DNA of 64,000 nt from Kineosporia aurantiaca JCM 3230 (GTDB taxonomy: Bacteria; Actinomycetota; Actinomycetes; Actinomycetales; Kineosporiaceae): the NCBI GenBank assembly GCA_000719025.1, contig JODP01000006.1:930001-994000 (forward strand). The letters are read 5' to 3'. Shown here in pieces: positions 34,471 to 43,152 of the stretch (within the stretch, counting starts at the first letter, position 1; every line of letters starts with the position of its first letter). The position numbers and the translations under genes were made by a program. The notes beneath the pieces were generated by a model, which had not been told where the DNA came from, did no database searches, and saw only the letters and a program-made list of their open reading frames with translations.

Positions 34471-35637
34471 ATGCCCAGAACTCGCTCCGCCCTCGTCATC
34501 GGGGGAGGGATCGCCGGCCCCGTCACCGCCATCGCGCTCCGTAAGGCCGGTATCGAAGCCCAAGTGGTCGAGGCCTACCCCAACGCGGCGGAAGGGATCG
34601 GCGGCAGCCTGGCCATCGCCGCGAACGGCTTAGCCGCCCTGGACCTGCTCGGCCTGGGCAACGCGGTGCGCGACATCGGCCTGCCGATCGCCCGGACCCG
34701 GATGGCCATCGGCCGAGGGCTCACCCAGCTGCCCACGCTGGACGGCGTGGAGCCGATGCGGATGGTGCGGCGCAATCACCTGCACCGGGTGTTGCACGAG
34801 CACGCCGCCGCTACGGACGTCCCGTTCTCGTTCGGCAAGCGCCTGATCAGCGCCGAAACGACGGACCACGGGGTGACCGCGAACTTCGCCGACGGTTCCG
34901 AGCTGACGGCCGACCTGCTGGTGGGGGCGGACGGCGTGCGGTCGACCGTGCGTGGCCTGATCGACCCGCAGGCACCCGGTCCGGGCTATACCGGGTTGCT
35001 CAGCTGCGAGGGCCGGGCCCAGGCCGACATCGGTGACTACACCGGCATGACGTTCGCGTTCGGCCGTCGGGCGTATGCGCTGTACTGGCCGGAGCCGGAT
35101 GGCCAGGTGGTCTGGGGGGCCAATCTTCCCTCGCCGCAGTATCTCTCGCTGAACCAGGCCCGGAGCACCCCGGCTTCGGAGTGGCTCGAGCGAGTGCGCG
35201 AGACCTACGCGGACGACGAGCCGATGGGTCGGCTGACGCAGCTCACGTCCGAAGCGGATCTCGACGTCACCGGGGCGATCCACATCATGCCGCCCGTGCC
35301 GAACTGGTACCGGGGCCGGATGGTGCTGGTCGGCGACGCCGTGCACGCCCCGTCGAACAGCACCGGGCAGGGCGCCTCGCTGGCCGTCGAGAGCGGTATC
35401 GAACTGGCCCGCTGCCTGCGGGATCAGCCGGATCCGGCGAGCGCCTTCGCGGCCTATGTGGCGCTGCGCCGGGAGCGGGTGGAGCGGATCACCCGCCGCG
35501 GGGCCCGGACGAACTCGACGAAGACGCCCGGAACGGTCGGCCGGATGGTGATGCGGGCCGCGATGCCGCTGATGTTCCGGCTGTTCGACCTCGAAAAGCA
35601 GCTCGGGCCAGAGCTACGGCACCGCATCAGTTGGTAG
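34471..35637 (+). CDS. FAD-dependent monooxygenase (PHBH-like)
   Basis: A 388-residue flavoprotein hydroxylase. It has the N-terminal FAD Rossmann motif VIGGGIAGPVTAIALRKAG, the mid-chain DG motif LVGADGVRSTVRG and the second FAD motif MVLVGDAVHAPSNSTGQGASLAVESG. The substrate is not deducible. ATG has GGAGGA upstream; a possible -10 TAAGGT lies at 34419. It is preceded by a terminator, so it has its own promoter. Confidence 0.9.
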   Translation: MPRTRSALVIGGGIAGPVTAIALRKAGIEAQVVEAYPNAAEGIGGSLAIAANGLAALDLLGLGNAVRDIGLPIARTRMAIGRGLTQLPTLDGVEPMRMVRRNHLHRVLHEHAAATDVPFSFGKRLISAETTDHGVTANFADGSELTADLLVGADGVRSTVRGLIDPQAPGPGYTGLLSCEGRAQADIGDYTGMTFAFGRRAYALYWPEPDGQVVWGANLPSPQYLSLNQARSTPASEWLERVRETYADDEPMGRLTQLTSEADLDVTGAIHIMPPVPNWYRGRMVLVGDAVHAPSNSTGQGASLAVESGIELARCLRDQPDPASAFAAYVALRRERVERITRRGARTNSTKTPGTVGRMVMRAAMPLMFRLFDLEKQLGPELRHRISW

Positions 35638-35641
35638 GTTT

Positions 35642-35685
35642 TTGAGATTGAGGACGTCGGTGACCACCGGCGTCCTCAATCTCAA
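35642..35685. terminator. intergenic hairpin between convergent genes
   Basis: TTGAGATTGAGGACG (35642-35656) and its perfect complement (35671-35685), with a smaller inverted repeat in the loop. The right arm covers the stop codon of the minus-strand amidohydrolase gene. There is no T-run on the correct side, so a terminator role is likely but not certain. Confidence 0.55.
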
Positions 35686-36887
35686 GGAACCGCAAGCTGA
35701 CGCAGAGCCAACTCGGAGTACAGAGCAGCCCCGTCGGAAAGCACCGAGTCGTCGAACATGGCGTGCGGCGAGTGATTGCTCGGCGCCGTATCCGGATCCT
35801 GCCCCTCCGGGCACGCGCCAATGAGAATCATTGCCCCCGGCACTCTTTCGAGCACCCGGGAGAAGTCCTCGGTGCCGGTCAACGGCCGCGGCAACACGTA
35901 CGTCCGTGATGGCCCGAACAGCTCAGCCGCCGATTCGAAAGCGAACTCCGTTGCGCCGGAATCGTTCAGCGTAACCGGGCACTCTTCCAAGTACTCGATG
36001 TCCACCTCGACCCCATGAGCGTCCGCAATTCCGTGACAGACCTGATGCACGATCTCCCGCATCTTCCGCCGGACCCCGCGGTCGAAAGTCCGCACGGTGG
36101 CTTCAAACCCGGCCGTGTCCGGAATCACTGTGTGCTTGGTGCCGGCCTTCAGCTTGCCCACGGTCAGCACGGCTGCGTCGAAAGCGTCGATCCGGCGGGT
36201 GATCGCGGTCTGCAGGGCCATCACCATCTCGCAGATGGCCGGCACCGGGTCGTGCGCCAAGTGCGGGGACGCAGCGTGCCCGCCATACCCTCGGGCCGTC
36301 ACGAAAAGCCCGTCACTGGCGGCCATCACCGCGCCTCGCTTGCTGGCGATCATGCCGCGGGAGACCTGGTTCGGCAGCACATGCAGGGCGAAAGCCGCAT
36401 CGGCCGCGCGACCGGCCGCGCCGAGCACCCCGCCGTCGATCATCTTCGCGGCGCCGTGATAACCCTCTTCGCCGGGCTGGAACATCAGCACCACGTCGCC
36501 CGCGAGCTGATCCCGCCGGTCGTTCAGCAGCCGCGCCGCCCCGACCAGCATCGCCGTGTGCAGATCGTGCCCGCAGGCGTGCATCGCCCCGTCCACCGTG
36601 GACCGGTACGGCACGTCCACCTCCTCGTGCACCGGCAGCGCGTCCATGTCCGCGCGCAGCAGCACCACCGGCGATCCGTCGCCGGTGGCCCCCTCGCCCC
36701 GCAGCACGGCCGTCACCGAGCCGATCTCCGAACCGGCCGTGACCTCCAGGTCCAGCCCGTCCAGCGCCTCGAGCACGGCCTGCTGGGTCCGCTGCAGCCG
36801 CAGCCCGATCTCGGGGCGTCGGTGCAGGCGATGGCGCAGGTCAGCGAGATCCGCACTGATCCCGGCCGCGTCGTCCAGAAGGTCCAT
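35682..36887 (-). CDS. M20 family amidohydrolase
   Basis: A 401-residue M20D peptidase/aminoacylase-like hydrolase (hippurate or N-acyl amino acid hydrolase type). Metal motifs are LRHRLHRRPEIGL, LLRADMDALPVHE, HACGHDLHTAML, FQPGEEGYHGA (catalytic Glu) and, near the end, SNHSPHAMFDD. A second M20 gene of the same type lies at 59894. Start ATG 36887 follows a GGAGAGGG site. Substrate unknown. Confidence 0.92.
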   Translation of the reverse strand: MDLLDDAAGISADLADLRHRLHRRPEIGLRLQRTQQAVLEALDGLDLEVTAGSEIGSVTAVLRGEGATGDGSPVVLLRADMDALPVHEEVDVPYRSTVDGAMHACGHDLHTAMLVGAARLLNDRRDQLAGDVVLMFQPGEEGYHGAAKMIDGGVLGAAGRAADAAFALHVLPNQVSRGMIASKRGAVMAASDGLFVTARGYGGHAASPHLAHDPVPAICEMVMALQTAITRRIDAFDAAVLTVGKLKAGTKHTVIPDTAGFEATVRTFDRGVRRKMREIVHQVCHGIADAHGVEVDIEYLEECPVTLNDSGATEFAFESAAELFGPSRTYVLPRPLTGTEDFSRVLERVPGAMILIGACPEGQDPDTAPSNHSPHAMFDDSVLSDGAALYSELALRQLAVP

Positions 36888-36949
36888 GACCAAGTGTTTA
36901 CCCTCTCCGGGCGGTGTGTGACAGGGGTTTCACGCAATGTAGATACGGA

Positions 36950-37630
36950 TCAGGCGCCGATCCGCCTCCGGATCGACGCCGCCACCTGACCAGCGGCTTC
37001 GTGAACCGGCGTGTGACCCGTGGGTAGAACTTCCAGCCGAGCCCCACTGATCCCGGCCGCGAGCTCCTGGGCATGCCGTACAGGACGGGCCCGATCGAAC
37101 TCCCCGTGCAGCACCAACGTGGGGGTAGCAATCCGGGACAGCAGCGGACGAAAGTCGAGCTCATGCTGGCTCGCCAAGGCATCGTGCGCTGCCTGCGGAT
37201 CCACCTTCGCGGCCCAGACCAGCCACTCTTCCCGTAGCTCAGGCTCGAGCGGGGCGTGGAACGACCGATCCAACACTGCGGCAAGAAGTTGCGGATCCAC
37301 CCCGTCCCGCAAGCTCCGCAGAATGCTCTCCACGTCCCCGTGGTCTTTCATATGCGCCCCGGTGTCCACCAGCACCAGAGCCTCAACCAACTTGGGATGG
37401 GTCAGCGTGAGCTGCAGCGCGATCGCGCCTCCGGTGGAATGACCGAGCAGGACCAACGGACGCTCGTGGTGGGCAGCGATGTCGGCGGCCACCGAGGGGA
37501 TGTCCCAGGGACCGGGCCGGGTCAGCCAGGACCAGGGCTGCACCGTGAACTCCGGGCCGAGTTCGGCACTCAGCCGGTCGAACACGGCCGGCGGGCAGAA
37601 CGTACCGGGCAACGCGAGGACGGCGACCAC
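36950..37630 (-). CDS. alpha/beta hydrolase
   Basis: A 226-residue hydrolase-fold protein. It has VLALPGTFCPP (oxyanion region), the nucleophile elbow LLGHSTGGAIAL, an Asp loop (LHGEFDRARPV) and the terminal TGHTPVHEAA histidine. GTG 37630 is set by GGAGG five bases upstream; longer in-frame versions would run through the exonuclease III gene on the other strand. Substrate unknown. Confidence 0.87.
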   Translation of the reverse strand: MVAVLALPGTFCPPAVFDRLSAELGPEFTVQPWSWLTRPGPWDIPSVAADIAAHHERPLVLLGHSTGGAIALQLTLTHPKLVEALVLVDTGAHMKDHGDVESILRSLRDGVDPQLLAAVLDRSFHAPLEPELREEWLVWAAKVDPQAAHDALASQHELDFRPLLSRIATPTLVLHGEFDRARPVRHAQELAAGISGARLEVLPTGHTPVHEAAGQVAASIRRRIGA

Positions 37631-37774
37631 GCCGGACCTCCTCTTCGAGGGACTCGCCTCGAGCCTAACAGCGGCCCTTTTCGGCCCATCGGTGCGGTGT
37701 TGATGCGGTTGATACCGGTACCGGCCAGCCTGACCTGACCCCCGCGCTTCCCGTCGTGCGAGAAGATGGCCCTC

Positions 37775-38584
37775 ATGAGGATCGCGACCGCCAACGTCAA
37801 CGGCATCCGAGCTGCCCAGCGCCGAGGCATGCCTGCCTGGCTGGCCTCCCGGCAGCCCGACATTCTCTGCCTCCAGGAGATCCGCGCCGACGACGCGACC
37901 CTCATGTCGATCATGGGCGAGGGCTGGCACAGCGTCCACGAGGAGTCCACCGAGGCTAAGGGCCGCGCCGGCGTCGCCGTCCTCTCCCGCACCGAACCCG
38001 TCGCCGTCCGCTCCGGCCTGGGCGACTTCATCTCGGCCGGGCGATGGGTAGAGGCCGACTTCGCGCTGACCCCTTCCGCTGCCGGGGAGCCCGCACTCCT
38101 GACGGTGGTCTCGGTCTACATCCACACGGGCGAGGCGGACACGCCGAAGCAGGACGAGAAGCTCCGCTTCATGGACGAGATCCGCGAACGCATGAACAAA
38201 CTCGCCGCTGACGGACGTCACTTATTGGTCTGCGGTGACTTCAACATCTGCCACCGCGAGGTCGACCTGAAGAACTGGAAGGGCAACCTGAAGAAGTCCG
38301 GGTTCTTGCCGGCCGAGCGCGCCTGGATGGATTCCCTGCTCGACGAGGACGGGTTCGTCGATGTCCACCGGAAGCTCGCGGGGGAGGGGCCGGGGCCTTA
38401 CACCTGGTTCTCCTGGCGGGGTAAGGCGTGGGACACGGGGGCCGGTTGGCGCATCGACTACGCCATTGCGAGCCCGGGGCTGGCGGCTCAGGCCACTGCC
38501 GCTGAAGTGGACCTCGCGCCCTCCTATGCAGAGCGCTGGAGTGATCACTCTCCGGTCTGGGTCGATTTGACGCTTCATTTCTGA
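37775..38584 (+). CDS. xth: exodeoxyribonuclease III
   Basis: AP endonuclease/3'-5' exonuclease of base-excision repair, 269 residues. Motifs are MRIATANVNGIRAA, DILCLQEIRADD (metal Glu), GDFNICHREVDLKN (Asp/Asn) and YAERWSDHSPVWVDL (catalytic Asp-His). I chose ATG 37775 because the family starts at MRIAT; ATG 37766 adds three residues. Transcribed away from the alpha/beta hydrolase gene. Confidence 0.94.
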   Translation: MRIATANVNGIRAAQRRGMPAWLASRQPDILCLQEIRADDATLMSIMGEGWHSVHEESTEAKGRAGVAVLSRTEPVAVRSGLGDFISAGRWVEADFALTPSAAGEPALLTVVSVYIHTGEADTPKQDEKLRFMDEIRERMNKLAADGRHLLVCGDFNICHREVDLKNWKGNLKKSGFLPAERAWMDSLLDEDGFVDVHRKLAGEGPGPYTWFSWRGKAWDTGAGWRIDYAIASPGLAAQATAAEVDLAPSYAERWSDHSPVWVDLTLHF

Positions 38585-38648
38585 AGTCACGGTGCTGAAC
38601 TCTCGCCTGAGGAGTTACCTTCTGTCCTGACGCCTGCTGTGCGACCGG

Positions 38649-38795
38649 TCAGAAAAGCCAGTGGATGATTTGGGCGAAAGTCTGCCCACTCTGAACCAGG
38701 GCGCCCACTCCGATGAAGATCGCGACTGCTTTTTTGGCAGTGCTGACCGCGGAGTCCGATGGTTCTTCTTTCGGGTCGTTGTCCTGCTGCTCCAC
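38649..38795 (-). CDS. 48-aa small hydrophobic protein
   Basis: A small gene encoding 48 residues: a hydrophilic N-terminus (VEQQDNDPKEEPSDS) then one hydrophobic helix (AVAIFIGVGALVQSG) and an Ile/Trp/Phe end. GTG has GGGGGAG five bases upstream. It is divergent from the 97-aa gene at 38884, sharing an 88-bp gap with a tandem repeat. No family recognised. Confidence 0.6.
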   Translation of the reverse strand: MEQQDNDPKEEPSDSAVSTAKKAVAIFIGVGALVQSGQTFAQIIHWLF

Positions 38796-38818
38796 GGTCT
38801 CCCCCAGGGCTGATCTCC

Positions 38819-38838
38819 TACTAATCGGTACTAATCAG
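38819..38838. promoter_or_regulatory. 10-bp tandem repeat between divergent small genes
   Basis: TACTAATCGG followed directly by TACTAATCAG: two near-identical 10-bp units, one helical turn apart. The element lies in the shared upstream region of the 38795 and 38884 genes, as a regulator site could. Confidence 0.4.
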
Positions 38839-38883
38839 CGCAACAGTTCCTGCGATGGTTTTCAACGACTTCGGAGGAGGCAC

Positions 38884-39177
38884 GTGAGATTGGTGAGTGG
38901 CCTGGGGCGGAGTGTCACGACGAAACTGGTCCGCAAGGGCTTAGGCAAACCGGCGCTTGGCTGGGCGGCGTATGCCGCAAAGCCAACTGGCTCGTCCGCA
39001 GTCACGCTCGGCGGTTCAGCTCTCACGCTGGGTCTGGGCGCCCATGCGCTGGAAGCCTATTGGCTTTGTGCTACTAGGCCGCTTTTAGTCGCGAAGTGTG
39101 ACAGTGCCGTCGAAAACCCTGGCCTGTTTGATCTCTCGCCGCATCGGCGGCAAGATGCTCCGCGTGCCGCCGGGTGA
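38884..39177 (+). CDS. 97-aa hypothetical protein
   Basis: GTG with a near-perfect GGAGGAGG ribosome site five bases upstream opens a 97-residue frame. It has a basic N-terminus (GRSVTTKLVRKGLGK), a small-residue hydrophobic middle (SAVTLGGSALTLGLGAHALEAYWL) and a hydrophilic end. Codon use is less G/C-biased than in neighbours. No family recognised; the strong ribosome site is the main argument. Confidence 0.5.
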   Translation: MRLVSGLGRSVTTKLVRKGLGKPALGWAAYAAKPTGSSAVTLGGSALTLGLGAHALEAYWLCATRPLLVAKCDSAVENPGLFDLSPHRRQDAPRAAG

Positions 39178-39231
39178 TGAACACAAGGCGGTACGCAATT
39201 CCGACCCAGAGTCATGCGAAAGAGGGAAAAC

Positions 39232-39423
39232 GTGTCGGATCGCGATGTATGGATCAAGAGCACGGCCAGTGGAAACGGAAACTGCGTGCAGTGGAGTTTC
39301 GCCGGTGACGGGGTTCGGGTTCGTGATTCGAAGGACCCGAAAGGCGGGCAACTTCATTTCACTGAGGCCGAGTGGCGCGCTTTCATCCTTGGGGTCCGGG
39401 CCGGGGAGGCGGACGTGCCGTAG
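39232..39423 (+). CDS. DUF397 domain protein
   Basis: A 63-residue protein matching DUF397: WIKSTASGNGNCVQWSF...GVRVRDSKDPKGGQLHFTEAEW..FILGVRAGE. Members pair with XRE/DUF5753 regulators in actinomycetes and often act as small antagonists or partners. GTG 39232 has GAGGG upstream; ATG 39214 adds six residues. The partner regulator here is convergent (ends at 39443), not the usual tandem arrangement. Confidence 0.88.
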   Translation: MSDRDVWIKSTASGNGNCVQWSFAGDGVRVRDSKDPKGGQLHFTEAEWRAFILGVRAGEADVP

Positions 39424-39442
39424 ACGCCCGCGTGGGAGCTTC

Positions 39443-40354
39443 TCACGCAGTGCGGTGATGCACGTCGATGAGATGGTCGACAAAGTCGTCGAAGTCTTGG
39501 CCGGTCAAGGAGGCATCATGCATCTGGATGAACTGGTTGAGGTAGTCAGACGTTAACTCATCGGCGCGTGTGGTCGATTCGTCCGCCGAAGTTTCCTGAT
39601 GTAACAGATCCGGTAACTGTGGATCGTTGAACTGTAGTACCAGAAAAGGATTGCTCAAGGCCCGGTAGGGACCGGCGGAAAAAGGCAATGCTGATATCGA
39701 TACGGTTGGGTTTCTGCGCATTGCCTGCAGGTGCCGGATTTGGCTGACCATGATATCGCCATCCCCAACCGTGAGGGAAAGCGCGGCCTCGCCGATCACG
39801 TAGTGAAACTCCTGGCCCCGTGACCCATCCATGATCTTTTGTCGGATCAAGCGGCCTTCTACGATTTTGGCGATCGTCTTCTCGGATTTTCCCAGCATAC
39901 CGACAAGCGCTCGGATGTAGTCTTCGGTCTGTAGCAGTCCGGGAACGAGAAACGGCTCGAAACTAAACGATGACGAGGCTGATTCCTCCATTGAAAAAAG
40001 CTCGAGCGCTGGACCGGAGTGCACATCCCTGAATCTGTCCCAGAGCTTTTCGGAGCGCGCTTCGTCGGCCAATTGGACCAAGTGATCGACAAGTTCTTCG
40101 TCGGTGACGCCGTACGTATGCAAGATTGCACGGACGTCGCTGGGTGAGACCGGCACCACACCGGTCTCTATCCGAACCAGTTTGCTCTGACTCCAGTAAG
40201 TCTTCTTGGCGGCCTCCTTTTGGGTAAGGCCGGCCGTCTCCCGCGCCTGTCGCAGGGCATTGCGCAGGCGGTGACGCTTCACGTTGGCGTTTTCCGAACG
40301 ATGGTTCGGGCCAGGCAGGGAGCCTTCTTGGTCGTCTCTGCGCTCGGTTGTCAT
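39443..40354 (-). CDS. XRE regulator with DUF5753 domain
   Basis: A 303-residue regulator. An N-terminal helix-turn-helix (LRNALRQARETAGLTQKEAAKKTYWSQSKLVRIETG) is joined to a DUF5753 domain (SFEPFLVPGLLQTEDYIRAL; YVIGEAALSLTVGD; QIRHLQAMRRNPTVSISALPFSAGPYRAL). This architecture is typical of actinomycete WhiJ/AbaA-like developmental or antibiotic regulators. It is noticeably less GC-rich than the core genes. GTG at residue 25 is an alternative start. Confidence 0.9.
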   Translation of the reverse strand: MTTERRDDQEGSLPGPNHRSENANVKRHRLRNALRQARETAGLTQKEAAKKTYWSQSKLVRIETGVVPVSPSDVRAILHTYGVTDEELVDHLVQLADEARSEKLWDRFRDVHSGPALELFSMEESASSSFSFEPFLVPGLLQTEDYIRALVGMLGKSEKTIAKIVEGRLIRQKIMDGSRGQEFHYVIGEAALSLTVGDGDIMVSQIRHLQAMRRNPTVSISALPFSAGPYRALSNPFLVLQFNDPQLPDLLHQETSADESTTRADELTSDYLNQFIQMHDASLTGQDFDDFVDHLIDVHHRTA

Positions 40355-40858
40355 GGAAAGACGTGCTCCCTCGCCCCCGTGCCGAAGTTGGTGCTAACTC
40401 AATGAACATGATGCCGTGGAACAGCTGCCAGGTCACCAGCAAGCGGGTCTTTGGCTCAGTCTTCGTCGCGGCTGGACACGCCGCCAACGGATTTCATGGC
40501 GCTAAAGGTAGTGCAGGCGGCCACGAGGCCTGCCCCGCCGTGGGCAGCGCCTATGGCCACCAAAGCCCGTTCTGCGGTTGACCACAGATGGAGGGGACTA
40601 GACCGGGCCGAGCGATGATGTGGGTGCCCGGATCGGCGGAATGTGAGGACCCGGAGGTGGTCGGCTTGGGGGCTACAGCAGTTCCGGATCCCCATAGTCG
40701 CTTGGCGACCTGATACGCGGTGGCGTCGGCGGGGGGACGCGTCGGTTCCGTTCGTCGTCCGGCCTTGGTGGGCGTGCTGATCGTGAAGGTGGCAGTGCGG
40801 GGTTCCAGGATGGGTTTCCGCGGACGAGCGTCAATGCTAGGTTGGGTAGCATTCGTCC
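40355..40858. other. 504-bp region without a supported gene
   Basis: Holds a quasi-palindrome AGTTGGTGCTAACT (40386-40399), about 32 bases upstream of the XRE start, a possible autoregulatory operator. Short frames exist on both strands, but none has a family match with a convincing ribosome site. Confidence 0.35.
40847..40852 (+). promoter_or_regulatory. -10 element of the 40859 gene
   Basis: TAGCAT with six bases to the ATG; probably leaderless. Confidence 0.45.
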
Positions 40859-41314
40859 ATGTTTGTGACTGGGTGTTCGGGCAGGCATTGGGCAGCCCTG
40901 GCCACGATGTCGGTCGCGATCCTGTTGGCCCTCTCCACCTCCGCCCCCGACGGAATCCATGTCGTTGCCTTTATGGACGGCCCGACGAGATATACGTTTC
41001 AGGACGCCGTCTACGAGGACTACTCCTCACCCCGCGATGCCGCTTTGCTTACGGTGGGAGCGAAACTGGGGGTCGCGCACACGGCGCCCTCTCTGGTTCG
41101 GCCTGACCAGAGACCTCCGGGAGAGGTTTACGTCGATGAGCCGGTGAATGTTTATGCATTCCGGGGAGTCTCACCCGAGTCGGCTGTGGCCATGGATACC
41201 GGCGGGAAGCGGATGAGCTTGTTCGTTACCCGGTCGGCGAATGGCAAGATCAACCCGGAGATCCGGCAGTTCCTCAAGGCGGCCCGGGCCAAAAGGGCCA
41301 AGGTCCAGCCGTAA
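40859..41314 (+). CDS. exported or membrane-anchored hypothetical protein
   Basis: A 151-residue protein with an N-terminal hydrophobic segment (WAALATMSVAILLALSTSAP, signal peptide or anchor) and a mixed soluble domain ending in a basic helix (FLKAARAKRAKVQP). No family recognised. Support comes from the signal-like N-terminus and the upstream -10 hexamer. Confidence 0.55.
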   Translation: MFVTGCSGRHWAALATMSVAILLALSTSAPDGIHVVAFMDGPTRYTFQDAVYEDYSSPRDAALLTVGAKLGVAHTAPSLVRPDQRPPGEVYVDEPVNVYAFRGVSPESAVAMDTGGKRMSLFVTRSANGKINPEIRQFLKAARAKRAKVQP

Positions 41315-41320
41315 CCAGGG

Positions 41321-42172
41321 CTAGGGGTTGGTTAGGTTCTTGAGAAAAGCTCCGACGATGGACGAACGGTCCCCAGTTCGCCAGCCGACCCACAGTCGGG
41401 ACGGCGAGACTCCTTCGACAGCGCGGGAAATCAGGCCGGGGAGGGTGGTGCCGGGCGGAGCGACCGAGGCTGGGTAGAACGCGATGGCCGGGCCCAGGCG
41501 GACAGCGGCGAGCACGTCACCGGGAGTGGTCACCGCAGGTCCCACCCGCCAATCGCGGCCGGTCTCGTCGGCCGCCGCCCAGTGCGCGGCCTCGGCGGCG
41601 GACATCCGCGCCCAGGTGGTGATGGGCTCGTCGGTCAGGTCGTCCAGGGCGATGGTCTCCTTGCTGGCGAGCGCGTGGTCGGAGGGCAGAATGACGACTC
41701 TCGGCTCGCTGAGCAGGAGATGCTGGCTGACGCCGGGCTCGTCGAACTGGTCGCGGAGCAGGGCCACGTCGTGCCGGCTCGCCCGGAGTTCGTCCGCCTG
41801 CTCGCGGGTGTCGTCGCTGATGAACTCGACGGTGGGGTCGAAGGCGCACAGTTCGGCGGCCAGGGCGACGTCGCAGAGGTGAACGCTGACCTTTAGGCGG
41901 GGCTGTCCGGCGGCGCGGGCGTTCTGGATCGCGGCGTCCATCCGGAGGTCGAGGTCCCGGGCGGACTGCAGCAGGCTGTGGCCGGCCGGGGTCAGTTCGA
42001 GGGATCGAGGTCGGCGGATCAGGAGGTCGACGCCCACGGCGCGTTCGAGGGCCTGGATCGCCCGGGAGAGGGCGGGCTGGGTAATGAGGAGTCGTTCGGC
42101 GGCGCGGGTGAGGTTGCGTTCCTCGGCGACGGCTGCGAAGTAGCGCAGTTGCCGCAGGTCCGGGTCGGCCAT
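41321..42172 (-). CDS. LysR family transcriptional regulator
   Basis: A 283-residue LysR regulator. The N-terminal winged helix (LRQLRYFAAVAEERNLTRAAERLLITQPALSRAIQALERAVGVDLL) is followed by a substrate-binding domain. It is divergent from the broken SDR gene, the usual arrangement for a LysR regulator and its target. The 131-bp gap holds inverted repeats. Confidence 0.93.
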   Translation of the reverse strand: MADPDLRQLRYFAAVAEERNLTRAAERLLITQPALSRAIQALERAVGVDLLIRRPRSLELTPAGHSLLQSARDLDLRMDAAIQNARAAGQPRLKVSVHLCDVALAAELCAFDPTVEFISDDTREQADELRASRHDVALLRDQFDEPGVSQHLLLSEPRVVILPSDHALASKETIALDDLTDEPITTWARMSAAEAAHWAAADETGRDWRVGPAVTTPGDVLAAVRLGPAIAFYPASVAPPGTTLPGLISRAVEGVSPSRLWVGWRTGDRSSIVGAFLKNLTNP

Positions 42173-42193
42173 CAGCGATCACTCTCCGTTTTC

Positions 42194-42225
42194 GGTCAGG
42201 TATGACCGCCAGGCATGGCGCCATG
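42194..42225. promoter_or_regulatory. inverted repeats in the LysR/SDR divergent region
   Basis: GGTCA-N4-TGACC (42194-42207) followed by the palindrome CATGGCGCCATG (42214-42225). They lie 20-55 bases before the lysR start, a plausible LysR binding region. Confidence 0.45.
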
Positions 42226-42303
42226 ACCAATCGGCCTTGGACCCTACCTCCCGCACCTGAGCATGCTGGTCATCCGGCCCCACCGCATGCGTCAGGAGCA
42301 CAG

Positions 42304-43152
42304 ATGGCCCCCACGGTTCTCATTACCGGTAGCTCGTCCGGATTCGGACGCGGTGCCGTGACCAGGTTTCTGGCCGAAGGCTGGAATGTTGTTGCCACGC
42401 TGCGTGATCCCGCTCAGTGGACCGGTTAACCGTCCGGGCAGCTGCTCGTCCACCCCCTCGATGTTCGGGACGAGCAGGCTGCGGTGGCCGCGGTGACCGC
42501 CGGGGTTGAGCACTTCGGGCGGCTCGATGCCGTGGTCAACAGCGCTGGTCTCGGGCTGTTCTCGGTGTTCGAGGCCACCTCCGAGGCGGTGATGCACGAG
42601 GTTCTCGAGACCAATGTGCTCGGGACTATCAGGGTGATCCGCGCCGCGCTGCCGGCCTTCCGTAACCAGGGTGGCGGTCGGATCGTCAATCTTTCTTCGG
42701 GCACAGCCACGGTGCCCATGCCGCTGCAGGCGATCTACAGCGCCAGTAAGGGCGCTGTTTATAATCTTTCGGAATCATTGACGTACGAACTGTCCAGTCA
42801 GAACGTTCAGGTCAAGGTGGTGGAACCGGGGTTCGTGCCGGATACCAACTTCTTCGCCGCCACCTATGGCCGCTTCACCGGCATCCCGGTGCCGGAGAGC
42901 TATAAGCCGCTCGTCGAGGCGACCTTGGGGGCATTCCAGGTGCAGCCGCCCCCGGGGTATCTGGCTACGACCGAGGACGTCGCCGGAGCCATTTTCGCGG
43001 CTGCCACCGATACGACCGATCGCCTGCTTTTCCGGGTCGGCCAGGATTCCGAGGAACTCGGCCGGGCGCGCCAGCAGTCCGAATCCGAGTACGAGGTCTG
43101 GCGTCGGAACCGGGGTCAGGGCGCTAGCACAACTCCACGGCCGGCGAAGTAG
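42304..43152 (+). pseudogene. short-chain dehydrogenase/reductase interrupted by an in-frame stop
   Basis: ATG 42304 with AGGAG five bases upstream opens an SDR frame with the cofactor motif ITGSSSGFGRG. After 41 codons an in-frame TAA (42427-42429) interrupts it. The same frame then continues without shift through LDVRDEQ, VVNSAGLG, the NLSS segment, catalytic YSASKGA and a normal C-terminus to 43152. Joined, it would be a normal-length SDR of about 282 residues. A restart downstream would lack the NAD(P)-binding glycine motif. So it is a recent nonsense pseudogene, a sequencing error, or a readthrough gene. Confidence 0.85.

Noticed and set aside
37631..38221. An N-terminal extension of the alpha/beta hydrolase through the exonuclease III gene
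   Set aside because: GTG 37630 has a GGAGG site and matches the family start. The extension is antisense to xth.
40456..40695. A 79-codon minus-strand frame upstream of the XRE gene
   Set aside because: The Ala/Gly-rich end (VAIGAAHGGAGLVAACTTF) looks gene-like, but there is no good start or ribosome site and no family match.
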